Shown here in pieces: positions 7,403 to 15,344 of a DNA stretch of 26,803 bases. This DNA comes from CAYJRR01 sp964372275 [NCBI: uncultured bacterium] (GTDB taxonomy: Bacteria > CAYJRR01). Numbering within the stretch: the first letter of the stretch is position 1; every line of letters begins with the position of its first letter. Position numbers and translations under genes: made by a program. Below the pieces are notes generated by a model. That model was not told where the DNA came from, ran no database searches, and saw only the letters and a list, made by a program, of their open reading frames with translations. The DNA is taken from positions 15,874-42,676 of the forward strand of contig CAYJRR010000019.1 of assembly GCA_964372275.1 (NCBI GenBank), in the 5' to 3' direction.

Positions 7403-7977
7403 GACCGTCCTCCCCGGGCCACGACCAGCGCGCCGTCCTTCGTCTCCAGCACCAGGACCTCCTCCCCCACGGCGATCTCCCCTTCGCTCGCCGGACCGTA
7501 GGCGATCCGTTCCTTCACCTCGTTGCCGAACGAGAGCAACACCTTCCCGGGGCGGGCCGCCGAGACCGGCACCGTCACCTTCGCCGATCGCCCGACGAAC
7601 TCCTCCGTCGAGGCCGGCGCCGGACCGTCCTCCTTCCCCAGGTACCGGAAGAGGGCGGCCGCGGTGCCGCCGCAGGCCAGCCCCGCCATCGCCGAGGTGA
7701 CGCCGACGACCGCCGGCGAGAAGTCGCCAAGCGCCGTGAGGATCGTCCCGGTCCCGCCGGCGAACGCCAGGAAGAAGGTCCAGAAGCGGAGCGACAGCAC
7801 CACGAAGAGCCAATCGCCGAGCGAGCCGTGATCGCCGAGACCGTGGCCGTGGTCCCCCGCATGGAGGTCGTGGTCGGTGGCGTCGAGGTCGTGGTCGTGC
7901 CCGCCATGTCCCGCGAGGAGCGAGAGGAGGAGAAGCCCGCCCCCCAGGATCAGCGCCGCGATGTAGGCCCCGAGCAA
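7399..7977 (-). CDS. NfeD/YuaF-like membrane protein with His/Asp-rich loop and OB-fold tail
   Basis: The protein has 192 residues. The start is TTG at 7977, supported by a GGAGGGGG ribosome-binding site and by the membrane segment it opens (residues 2-21). Next comes a His/Asp-rich loop, about residues 24-51, with eight His and seven Asp in 28 positions (HGGHDHDLDATDHDLHAGDH). Two more membrane segments follow (about 56-76 and 86-112), then a soluble C-terminal domain of about 70 residues with the EEFVGRSAKVTVPV, GPASEGEIAVGEEVLVLE and ALVV pattern of NfeD OB folds. NfeD proteins are encoded next to SPFH proteins and work with them in membrane organisation. The His-rich loop suggests metal binding and is unusual for the family as I know it. 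Confidence 0.85.
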   Translation of the reverse strand: MLGAYIAALILGGGLLLLSLLAGHGGHDHDLDATDHDLHAGDHGHGLGDHGSLGDWLFVVLSLRFWTFFLAFAGGTGTILTALGDFSPAVVGVTSAMAGLACGGTAAALFRYLGKEDGPAPASTEEFVGRSAKVTVPVSAARPGKVLLSFGNEVKERIAYGPASEGEIAVGEEVLVLETKDGALVVARGGRS

Positions 7978-8317
7978 GAGTCCCCCTCCATCCCGCCTAC
8001 GATCGCCGGACCGCCCCTATTTCCGGGGACGGCGGGCGGTCGTAACGCCCTGCCGTCGCACGAGGAACCGGGCTCCGGCACCGCGGTCGGTGCGTCGGGG
8101 ATCGTACCCCCATCCACCGCCGGCACGCATTTCGTTTCATGACGCGCCGCTTCCGTCGCGGCGCAAGAAACCGGAGACGGGACGCCTTCCAGGCACATGA
8201 CGGCGCAAGCAGATCCCCGCAAGGCCTCTTTGGAAGCGGGCTGGCGGGGATCCTGGGGCGCGGGTGCCCGTTGCGTCGGACGCCCGAAGGTCTACCCTGG
8301 ATAGGGTCGGGGGTCGG
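7978..8317. other. Divergent intergenic region (340 nt) with three inverted repeats
   Basis: The region separates the NfeD/SPFH operon from the TonB receptor gene. It holds three perfect inverted repeats: GACCGCCC/GGGCGGTC (8009-8016 and 8034-8041), GCGCCGC/GCGGCGC (8144-8150 and 8158-8164, a tight hairpin) and GATCCCCGC/GCGGGGATC (8212-8220 and 8244-8252). None has a T-run. The last two precede the candidate receptor promoter and could be operators or a structured leader. No convincing gene was seen. Confidence 0.4.
8271..8298 (+). promoter_or_regulatory. Candidate promoter of the TonB receptor gene
   Basis: TTGCGT (8271-8276) and TACCCT (8293-8298) are separated by 16 nt and lie 19 nt before the ATG at 8318, implying a very short leader. 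A weak GGGGG stretch sits just before the ATG. This is a consensus match only. Confidence 0.35.
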
Positions 8318-10579
8318 ATGCCGCGGGTCGCGTCGTTCCTGCTCGCGTTCGGGTCGGGACTGCCTTCACCGCCTGGAGTGGTGGCTGCGGCGAGCCCCGC
8401 CTCGTCGCTGCGCGTCTGCGCGCGCGAGGCGGCCGGCGAACGGCGGGTGGTCGCCGGCGGCACGGTGATCGTCGTCGCGGCCGATGGTGCGGCGGTCGCG
8501 GCGACGACCGGCGGCGACGGCTGCGTCTCGCTCTCGCTCGCGCCCGGATCGTATCGCGTGACGGTGACCGGCCCGCCGGAAGGCGGTGGCTCCTTCTTCG
8601 ACGGGACGGTCGAACTCGCCGCCGGCCGGGGGTCGACGGTGGAGGCGACGCTCGGGCTTGCGGTCGCGGAGACGCAGGAGCTGGTCGTCGTCGAGCGGCG
8701 CGAACGGGAGGGGGAGACGCGCCGCACCATCCGTCCCGACGAGGCGCAGCGCCTCCCGGGCGGGGAGAACGACGCGCTCAAGTCGGTGCAGAACCTGCCG
8801 GGGGTCGCACGCGCTCCCTATGGTCTGGGGATGCTGGTGGTGCGCGGCGCCGCCCCCGGAGACACCCGGGTCTTCCTCGACGGCCACGAGATCCCGCAGC
8901 TGTTCCACTTCGGCGGGCTGAACTCGGTCTTTCCCACCGAAGCGCTCTCGCGCATCGACCTCCTGCCGGGCGGATTCGGCGTCCGCTACGGGCGCACGAT
9001 CGGCGGCGTCGTCGACGTCGAGACCCGCGAAGCGCGCGAGGGTCCCTGGAAGGGGCACGTCGACGCCGACCTCTACGACGCGTCGGGACTGGCGGAGGGT
9101 CCCGCGGCCAAAGGGACGACGGTGATGGCGGCGGCGCGCCGTTCGTACGTCGACCTCCTCCTGCCGGCGCTGGCACCCGGGCGGAGCCTCGACTGGACGG
9201 TGGCCCCCCGCTACTACGACTACCAGTTGCGGATCGACGGCCGTCCGCGCGAGGACGGCACGCGCCCGCGGCTGATGGCCTACGGCTCGGACGACGCCTT
9301 CACCTACGTGATCCGGCGACGCGGCGCCGACGGACTGGCCGGCCAGTACCTCTTCCGCACCGCGTTCCACCGGGTGCAGTCGACGCTCTCCCGGTCGTTG
9401 CCAGGTGGATTCGCGGGGAGCCTCGTCCCGTCGGTCGGACATCAGCTCCTGACGATCGACGGCGGCGGCGCGATCGCCGTCCGAGGCGCCCGGACCGCCG
9501 CGGGCCTACGCGCCGAGGCACGAGGGTCGCTGTCGGAGAGGGCGTCGCTCCTGCTCGGGATCGACGCGCAGTTGCAGCGCGATTCGTTCCAGGTCGACAT
9601 GGCCGACGACGCCAACAGCGGGGCGCGATCCCCCGATCGGCGGCGGATCGCCTCCGGGGCCTATGCCAGCGCGGCGGTCGGTCTCTACGCCGAATCCGAG
9701 ATCGCGGCGGGCCAGGGCCTGACGGTGGTCCCGGGGCTTCGCATCGACGGCTACCAGCCCGCGGCGGCGGCGACGTTCGATCCCCGGCTCGCGGCGCGCT
9801 ACCGCTTCGACGAGCATCGCTGGACAAAGGCCTACCTCGGCCTCTACCACCAGCCGCCCCAGTTCTACGAATGGGACGCCAGGATCGGGAACCCGCGCCT
9901 GCGGCCGGCGCGCGCCGTGCAGACCGGGATCGGTGGCGGGCAGGAGCTTTCGCGCGCGGTCGCGGTCGAGGCGGAGGCGTTCTACAAGTGGCTCGACGAC
10001 CTGCCGGTGCAGGCGGTCGGCGACCCGACCGATCCCTCGGCGCGGACACGCCTCACCAACGAGCGGGTTGGCCGCGTCTATGGCGTCGAGGCGCTCGTTC
10101 GCCGCGCCGCCTCCGAGCGGTTCCACGGCTGGATCTCGTACACGCTTTCGCGCAGCGAGCGGAACAGCCCCTACACCCGCGGATGGAAACCGTTCCAGCT
10201 CGACCAGACGCACATCCTGACCGCGGTCACCGGACTCACGCTGCGCCGCGGCTGGCAGGCCGGGGCCCGCTTCCGCTACGTCACCGGGAACCCGACCCAC
10301 GTCGTCGAAGAGGCGGTCTACGACGCCGACGCCGACCGCTACGTCCCGATCCCGGGCTTCCGCCGGCAGGCGCGGCTTCCGCCGTTCCACCAGCTCGATC
10401 TGCGCGTCGACAAGCGATGGGTGTGGAGCGGCTGGACACTCGTCGGCTACGTCGACGTTCAGAACGTCTATTCGCGACCGAACGCCGAGCGGCTGCGGTA
10501 CGACTTCGACTACAGCGAGCGGCGATACGTCACCGGTCTTCCGATCTTTCCGTCGATCGGTGTGCGGGGGGAGTTCTGA
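8318..10579 (+). CDS. TonB-dependent outer-membrane receptor with N-terminal carboxypeptidase-regulatory-like domain
   Basis: The protein has 753 residues from the ATG at 8318. That start opens a signal peptide (about 1-25, ending PPGVVAAA), whereas the in-frame GTG at 8264 would not. A beta-sandwich regulatory-like domain (about 28-110, with DGCVSLSLAPGSYRVTVTG) leads into a TonB-box-like ELVVVERR. The plug follows (about 140-250: LKSVQNLPGVARAPYG, LVVRGAAPGDTRVFLDGHE, LPGGFGVRYGRTIGGVVDV). The remainder is a beta-barrel ending in Phe (IGVRGEF), as expected for barrel insertion. Such receptors import scarce ligands using energy from TonB-ExbB-ExbD; the ligand is unknown. The lipoprotein and TonB-family genes directly downstream suggest a dedicated uptake unit. 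Confidence 0.93.
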   Translation: MPRVASFLLAFGSGLPSPPGVVAAASPASSLRVCAREAAGERRVVAGGTVIVVAADGAAVAATTGGDGCVSLSLAPGSYRVTVTGPPEGGGSFFDGTVELAAGRGSTVEATLGLAVAETQELVVVERREREGETRRTIRPDEAQRLPGGENDALKSVQNLPGVARAPYGLGMLVVRGAAPGDTRVFLDGHEIPQLFHFGGLNSVFPTEALSRIDLLPGGFGVRYGRTIGGVVDVETREAREGPWKGHVDADLYDASGLAEGPAAKGTTVMAAARRSYVDLLLPALAPGRSLDWTVAPRYYDYQLRIDGRPREDGTRPRLMAYGSDDAFTYVIRRRGADGLAGQYLFRTAFHRVQSTLSRSLPGGFAGSLVPSVGHQLLTIDGGGAIAVRGARTAAGLRAEARGSLSERASLLLGIDAQLQRDSFQVDMADDANSGARSPDRRRIASGAYASAAVGLYAESEIAAGQGLTVVPGLRIDGYQPAAAATFDPRLAARYRFDEHRWTKAYLGLYHQPPQFYEWDARIGNPRLRPARAVQTGIGGGQELSRAVAVEAEAFYKWLDDLPVQAVGDPTDPSARTRLTNERVGRVYGVEALVRRAASERFHGWISYTLSRSERNSPYTRGWKPFQLDQTHILTAVTGLTLRRGWQAGARFRYVTGNPTHVVEEAVYDADADRYVPIPGFRRQARLPPFHQLDLRVDKRWVWSGWTLVGYVDVQNVYSRPNAERLRYDFDYSERRYVTGLPIFPSIGVRGEF

Positions 10580-11355
10580 GACTCCGCCGCACGATCGCGA
10601 GGGGGCTTGCCCTCGCGTGGTTCGGCGCCGGCTGTGCGAGCCCGCTGTCCGACCGGGCCCTGGTCGACGACCTGCGCATCCTGGGGGTGCGCGCCGAGCC
10701 CCCCGAGACCAAGCCGGGGACGGAGATCGCGTTCGACGCGTTGATCGCCGACCCGCTGGGCGACCTCCGCGGCTGGCGCCGGATCTGGGCCATCTGCGAT
10801 CCCGAGGACGGGCGGGTGAGCTCGTGCGGAGATCCGCAGCGGTCGGTCGTCCTCGGAACGGCGGCGACGGCGACCTGGACCGTCCCCTACGACCTCCTCG
10901 CGGATCTGGACGACGACGCGCAGCGGCTGGGCCGGGACGTCTACGTGGTGCTCGCGGTCGAGGGGGAAGACGACACCGGCGATCACGACGTCGCCTTCAA
11001 GCGCGTTCGGGTGTCGACCAACCCCGACCCCAACCGGAATCCCGCGATCCTCGCGTTCGCCGCGCCGGCGGAGGTGGTGCGGGGCGAGCGAAACGACCTG
11101 ACGGTCGTGGCAGGCGCCGAGGCGCGCGAGTCCTGGATCGATCCGCACGGGGGGACCAAGCTCGAGGACGCGCGATTCAGCTGGCTGATCTCCGCGGGGA
11201 GGATCGACCACGCGGTGACCTACGGCGACGAGCGAGCCCGCACCGAGAACCGCTGGACCGCGCCGGGCGAGGGGGATGCGGCGACGATCTGGGTTGTGCT
11301 GCGCGACGGCCGCGGCGGCGTCGGCTGGGCCGCGGCCGAGGTGTCGCTGCGCTAG
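10576..11355 (+). CDS. Lipoprotein of unknown function coupled to the TonB receptor
   Basis: The protein has 259 residues. The only start that fits is a rare CTG at 10576 that overlaps the receptor stop as CTGA, with GGGGGAG just upstream; no ATG, GTG or TTG lies in frame between the receptor barrel and the signal peptide. From it reads RLRRTIARGLALAWFGAGC, a lipoprotein signal with Cys20. The mature part is beta-rich (ILGVRAEPPETKPGTEIAFDALI, ATATWTVPYDLL, DVYVVLAVEGEDD, RFSWLISAGRI, NRWTAPGEGDAATIWVVLRD), suggesting two Ig-like or fibronectin-like sandwiches. Overlap with the receptor points to a surface or periplasmic accessory, perhaps in ligand capture. The reading frame is secure; start and role are less so. 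Confidence 0.8.
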   Translation: MRLRRTIARGLALAWFGAGCASPLSDRALVDDLRILGVRAEPPETKPGTEIAFDALIADPLGDLRGWRRIWAICDPEDGRVSSCGDPQRSVVLGTAATATWTVPYDLLADLDDDAQRLGRDVYVVLAVEGEDDTGDHDVAFKRVRVSTNPDPNRNPAILAFAAPAEVVRGERNDLTVVAGAEARESWIDPHGGTKLEDARFSWLISAGRIDHAVTYGDERARTENRWTAPGEGDAATIWVVLRDGRGGVGWAAAEVSLR

Positions 11356-11371
11356 GCAGACCGTCCATTCC

Positions 11372-11400
11372 TTGTGGGGGCGGGAGCGGCTCTCTATAGT
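11372..11400 (+). promoter_or_regulatory. Promoter placed for a leaderless transcript of the TonB-family gene
   Basis: TTGTGG (11372-11377), a 17-nt spacer and TATAGT (11395-11400) are followed by only 6 nt before the ATG at 11407. Transcription starting 6-7 nt past the -10 box would begin at or next to the A of the start codon. No Shine-Dalgarno sequence is present. A separate promoter here means this gene need not rely on read-through from the receptor gene. Confidence 0.6.
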
Positions 11401-11406
11401 CGAACG

Positions 11407-12501
11407 ATGCTCGGCGGCGGGGCGCAGCGACCGGCATCGCGCGATCGGACGTGGTTCTGGGTGGCGCTGTTCGTGTCGGCCGCGTTGCACGCCGACGTGG
11501 TCGTCGGGCTGATCGTGCTCGAGGCGTTGGAGCGGCGTCGCCCCCCCCCGTCGAGGACCGCGGTGGAGCTGGTCGACGTGGAGAGCCTTCCGCCGGTGGT
11601 GCGGGATCTGCTCCGGCCGCCGGAGCCGCCGGAGACGAAGGGGCAGATCGTCGACCTGCCGGCGCCGCGTTCGCCGGAGCGGGCACGCGACGATGCCCGC
11701 TACCGCGCCGATCACGACCACCGCGCCGACGAGGAGACGGCCGCGCGCGACACGGCGATTGCGCCGAAGGTGCTCGCGGACCGTTTTCTCGGCGGCGGCG
11801 AAGCGCAGAGGAGACCGGGGCCGCCCAGGCCCGATGCCGGCGCGGACGGGCCCGACCGGGCCACCCTGCTCGACGCGCTGGGGAGGCGGGGCGAACCGGC
11901 GGCGGCCGACCTGCTGAGCGATCCGTTCGGAATGCGGGTACGGCCGTCCGAACCCGGCGCGCGCCCGGAGGTCCCCGGAAGCGGTGGGGCCGGAGGCGAA
12001 GCCTTCGATCCCGGGACCGCGCTGGCGATGGCGGGGGCGCCGAACAACGACTACCTGCCAGACGTCCGGGCCGGCGATTCGACGCAGTTGAACGCGAAGA
12101 AGCATCGATTCGCCGGTTTCTGGAACCGGGTGCTCAAGCACGTGGAGCCGTACTGGGTGCGCCGGGTCCGCCAGGCGCGCATCGCCGGTCTCGAGCGCCG
12201 CGACTACCAGACGGTGATCGACCTGGTCCTGGAGCGGAACGGGAAGGTCGCCGTGGTGACGCTCCGCCGGTCGTGCGGCATCGACGCCTGGGACCGCGCG
12301 GTCCTCGACGCGTTCGCCGAAGCGGCGCCGTTCCTGAATCCGCCGGAGCAGCTCGTCTCGGCGGACGGCCTGGTTCGCATGGAGGAGATCGGTTTCATCG
12401 TCTCGCTCACCGGCGGACAGCTCGTCCACATGTACGGCGATCCGCGCGCCGGAAAGATGTTCCCGGGGATCGACGAAGGGGGCGGACCGGTTCCGCGATG
12501 A
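11407..12501 (+). CDS. TonB family energy-transducing protein
   Basis: The protein has 364 residues from the ATG at 11407. A single N-terminal membrane anchor (about 16-42) contains SAALH, the Ser-x-x-x-His pattern (Ser24, His28) that TonB uses to couple to ExbB/ExbD. A Pro/charged periplasmic linker follows with LRPPEPPETKGQIVDLP and DDARYRADHDHRADEETAARD, a block typical of deltaproteobacterial TonB proteins. The C-terminal domain (about 265-360) has the TonB/TolA pattern: YWVRRVRQARIAGLERRDYQ, DLVLERNGKVAVVTLRRSCGIDAWDRAVLDAFAEAAPFLNPP and GFIVSLTGG. It should span the periplasm and power the receptor encoded upstream. No exbB or exbD is adjacent. Confidence 0.9.
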   Translation: MLGGGAQRPASRDRTWFWVALFVSAALHADVVVGLIVLEALERRRPPPSRTAVELVDVESLPPVVRDLLRPPEPPETKGQIVDLPAPRSPERARDDARYRADHDHRADEETAARDTAIAPKVLADRFLGGGEAQRRPGPPRPDAGADGPDRATLLDALGRRGEPAAADLLSDPFGMRVRPSEPGARPEVPGSGGAGGEAFDPGTALAMAGAPNNDYLPDVRAGDSTQLNAKKHRFAGFWNRVLKHVEPYWVRRVRQARIAGLERRDYQTVIDLVLERNGKVAVVTLRRSCGIDAWDRAVLDAFAEAAPFLNPPEQLVSADGLVRMEEIGFIVSLTGGQLVHMYGDPRAGKMFPGIDEGGGPVPR

Positions 12502-12506
12502 GGCCG

Positions 12507-13079
12507 CTACCGCCGAGTCGATCGTCGATAGAGGACCACGGCGGCGGCGAGGCTCGCGGCGCCGACCGCGGCCGCCACGATCACCAGGGATCCGACCGCG
12601 CGCTCCGCGCGCGCCACGAAGCCGGAGAAGGCCAACGCCGCGAAGCCGAGCAGGCCGAAGGTCGCCGATGCCAGCGTGCCGGGCTCGGGTCCGGCGCTCG
12701 CCTGCGGCGGCTCGGGCGTCTCGCGCAGCGGCCGGAGGCAGGCGCGGCACCGGGCTTCGTCGGTGCGGTTCGGCGCTCCGCAGGACGGACATTCCACCAT
12801 CGGGGCGCTCGGATCGAACGCCCCCGCCAGCTCCTCCGGGACGTCGAGGTCGCCGCCCGCGGGTCCCGAGCCCTCGGGCGGTCCGTCCTTCTCCTCCTCG
12901 GCGGCCGCCTTCGGGACGGTCGCCTTGAGGGAGTCGGGATCGATGCCGCGCACCTTCAGCTCGTCGCGCAGCGCCTCGACGGCGAGCGGAGAAAGCTGGT
13001 CCGGGTTCTGGTAGAGGGAGAGCAGCTCCTTCCCTTCGAGCGCGCGGTAGATCTTCGCGAGCCGTTCTCGTTCGTTCAT
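12507..13079 (-). CDS. Zinc-ribbon membrane protein of unknown function
   Basis: The protein has 190 residues. The ATG at 13079 overlaps the lptG stop as ATGA, so it is the last gene of the envelope operon. The N-terminal 50 residues are helical and charged. A Pro/Glu-rich linker leads to a zinc ribbon with Cys97, Cys100, Cys111 and Cys114 (CPSCGAPNRTDEARCRAC). Two membrane segments follow (about 136-154 and 163-184), then a short basic tail. The ribbon is likely cytoplasmic and could bind nucleic acid or protein. No named family was recognised. It ends 5 nt from the stop of the convergent TonB-family gene. Confidence 0.8.
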   Translation of the reverse strand: MNERERLAKIYRALEGKELLSLYQNPDQLSPLAVEALRDELKVRGIDPDSLKATVPKAAAEEEKDGPPEGSGPAGGDLDVPEELAGAFDPSAPMVECPSCGAPNRTDEARCRACLRPLRETPEPPQASAGPEPGTLASATFGLLGFAALAFSGFVARAERAVGSLVIVAAAVGAASLAAAVVLYRRSTRR

Positions 13080-14173
13080 AGGCGGTCGAGCGTGGCGGTG
13101 AGGTAGAGCCCCGTTCCGCCGAACAACGCGTTCGGCAGCCAGGCGGCGACGACCGGCGGAAGCGCTCCGTTCTTCCCGAGCGAAAGCCCCACCACCAGGA
13201 TCACGAAGTAGCCGAACGCGATCACGATCCCGGTGACGAGGCCGGTCGTCGCGCCGCCCCGCCGGTGCTCGCGGAATGCGAACGGCGCGCCGAGCAGCCC
13301 CATCACGAAACCGGCCAGGGGGAGGGCGTATCGCGCGTGGAGGTCGACCTTCTCCTTGACCACGTCCTGGCCGAGCCGTTGCCGGTCACGCAGGATCTTC
13401 TTCAGCTCGCGGACCGGCCACTCCTCGGTCTTCGATACCTTGGCGGCGAAGTCCGACGGCACGAGCGAGATCGGAAGGACCGCCTCGGGATCGCTCGCCA
13501 GCCTCAATCCCCCGGCCGAATCGGCCACCGCCAACCGGCTGCCGACGAGCTTCCAGGCTCGGGCGTCGCCGTCCCAGGTCGCGGCTTCGGCCTCGATGCG
13601 CGCCGGCTCGCGGCCGGCGCCGCCCGGGTGCAGGTAGAGGACGCCGAACAGCGTGCTCCGCTCGCGATCGATCGTCCCGACCCTCAAGAACCCGCCGTCG
13701 GCGTAGAACCAGCGGTTCCGCTTGTCGCGGACCTTGGCGTAGCGCTTCCCCTTGATCTCCGACTCGAGGACGTAGCGCTTCTGGGCGTTCGCCTCGGGGA
13801 CGACGTATTCGGAGAGCAGGAACTGCCCGCCCGAGAGGAGGAGCGCCATCACCGCCATCGGCAGGACGATCGAGCGGCGTCCGATCCCTCCGGCGAGGAT
13901 CGCGGTCACTTCGTTGCGCCGGGTCATGCCCGCCAGCGCGATCAGCATCGCCATCAGGGCCGCCGGCGCCACCATGTAGGTGAGGAACTCGGGGGCCTGA
14001 AACAGGGTGTAGCGGGCCACCTGGGCCAGCGTCGCCTTGTGCTTGAGGAACGAGTTCGCCTTCTCGAACAGGTCGACGACCGTCGCGATCCCCTGGAATC
14101 CGGCGAGGCAGAAGACGAACCAGCGCAGGTATTCGCCGAGCAGGTGGCGGCGGAGGATCCAGATCCCGGTCAT
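13076..14173 (-). CDS. lptG: LPS export ABC transporter permease LptG
   Basis: The protein has 365 residues, close to the family norm of about 360. The ATG at 14173 follows GGAAGGGA. Membrane helices are grouped three at each end around a large periplasmic beta-jellyroll (about 125-265). The N-terminal IWILRRHLLGEYLRWF and the VVDLFEKANSF following the first helix are typical of LptG, as is the C-terminal ARYALPLAGFVMGLLGAPFAF block. LptB2FG extracts lipopolysaccharide from the inner membrane and passes it to LptC/LptA. lptF lies 34 nt upstream. lptB, lptC and lptA are not in this window. Confidence 0.93.
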   Translation of the reverse strand: MTGIWILRRHLLGEYLRWFVFCLAGFQGIATVVDLFEKANSFLKHKATLAQVARYTLFQAPEFLTYMVAPAALMAMLIALAGMTRRNEVTAILAGGIGRRSIVLPMAVMALLLSGGQFLLSEYVVPEANAQKRYVLESEIKGKRYAKVRDKRNRWFYADGGFLRVGTIDRERSTLFGVLYLHPGGAGREPARIEAEAATWDGDARAWKLVGSRLAVADSAGGLRLASDPEAVLPISLVPSDFAAKVSKTEEWPVRELKKILRDRQRLGQDVVKEKVDLHARYALPLAGFVMGLLGAPFAFREHRRGGATTGLVTGIVIAFGYFVILVVGLSLGKNGALPPVVAAWLPNALFGGTGLYLTATLDRL

Positions 14174-14207
14174 GGAGACGATCCCTTCCGCCGACCGGGC
14201 CGGGAGG

Positions 14208-15344
14208 TCACGACGCGAACCTCGCCCACAGCCGCTCCACCACCGTCGGCCGCTCGCGGGCGGCGGCGAGGAAGAGCCAGACGCCGCCCAGGAGGAAGAC
14301 GGCGTTCGGCATCCAGGCGGCGATCCACGGGGCGAGCACGCCGCGCTCGCCGGTGGCATCGCCGATGCGTACCAACAGGTAGTAGAAGAGCATCGCCGCC
14401 AAGCCCAGCGTGTATCCGCGCCCTTTTCCGTGTCGCGGGTCGGTGATCCCGAGCGCCATCCCGACCAGACCCATCAGGAGGGCCGAGACCGGATAGGAGA
14501 ACTTCTTGTGGAACGCCATCCACTCGCGGCCGCGCGCCTTCTTCCCTTTGGCGACGAGGTGTGCCTTCAGCTCGAACGGATCCATCTCGTAGGGGTCGTG
14601 ACCCTCCTTGCTGACCGTCGTCTGCGGCAGGAGGTTGTAGTCCATCCGGTCGAAGGAGAGGCGGGTGACCGGTCCCGACGGCTCGCTCACCAGGTCGAGC
14701 GTGCCGTCGAGGAGGCGGAGCACGATCGAGCGCGACGCGACGTCGGCGACGACCTGCCCCTCGCGGGCCTGCGCGGCGAACGGACGCGAAGGGACGTTCT
14801 CCCCGGCGAGGAAGACGCCGTCGAGCCGCGACTCTTCCGCCGAGACCGCCTGGGCATAGACCGTCAGTCCGAAGAAGTCGTCGTTGAACGTCTGCGCGCG
14901 GAGCGCGGCGGCGGCCTTGTTGCGGCCCTGCTCGAAGACGAAGGTGGTCAGCGACCGCCGGCCCCACGGCTCGCCGAACGAGGTGAGGGCGGCGGTGGCG
15001 ACGCTCGCCAGTACGCCGATCGTCAGGACCGGCGGCAGCAGCTGCCAGAGCGAGACGCCGCCGGCCCGCATCGCGATCATCTCCGAGTCGGCCGACAGGC
15101 GCCCGAAGGCGACGAGCACGCCGAGGAGGAAGGCGGAGGGGATGACGAACAACAGGATGGGAGGAAGCAGGTAGAGGACCAGCCAGAGGACCCCGGTGAC
15201 CGAGATCCCGAAGGCGAGCACCTTCTCCGCCAGCTTCACCAGTTGGGGCATGAGCGCGACGAAGCTCAGGACGAACATTCCGAGCAGGAAGGGCGCGGCG
15301 ATCTCGCGGAGGACATAGCGACCGAGGATGCGCGTGGCGCTCAT
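14208..15344 (-). CDS. lptF: LPS export ABC transporter permease LptF
   Basis: The protein has 378 residues. The ATG at 15344 overlaps the stop of the TolC-like gene as ATGA. It has the YjgP/YjgQ layout: RILGRYVLREIAAPFLLG at the N-terminus, a helical pair with LYLLPPILLFVIPSAFLLGV and GRLSADSEMIAMRAGGVS (the coupling region facing LptB), a periplasmic jellyroll (about 130-260) and C-terminal helices with FHKKFSYPVSALLMGLVGMALG. It pairs with the LptG encoded downstream. Placement behind a TolC-type gene is unusual for lptFG and suggests a transport-themed operon. Confidence 0.93.
   Translation of the reverse strand: MSATRILGRYVLREIAAPFLLGMFVLSFVALMPQLVKLAEKVLAFGISVTGVLWLVLYLLPPILLFVIPSAFLLGVLVAFGRLSADSEMIAMRAGGVSLWQLLPPVLTIGVLASVATAALTSFGEPWGRRSLTTFVFEQGRNKAAAALRAQTFNDDFFGLTVYAQAVSAEESRLDGVFLAGENVPSRPFAAQAREGQVVADVASRSIVLRLLDGTLDLVSEPSGPVTRLSFDRMDYNLLPQTTVSKEGHDPYEMDPFELKAHLVAKGKKARGREWMAFHKKFSYPVSALLMGLVGMALGITDPRHGKGRGYTLGLAAMLFYYLLVRIGDATGERGVLAPWIAAWMPNAVFLLGGVWLFLAAARERPTVVERLWARFAS

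Noticed and set aside
8144-8252. Cobalamin or other riboswitch before the TonB receptor
   Set aside because: A CCGGAGACGGG stretch and hairpins are present, but the conserved B12-box and core elements of the cobalamin riboswitch are missing.
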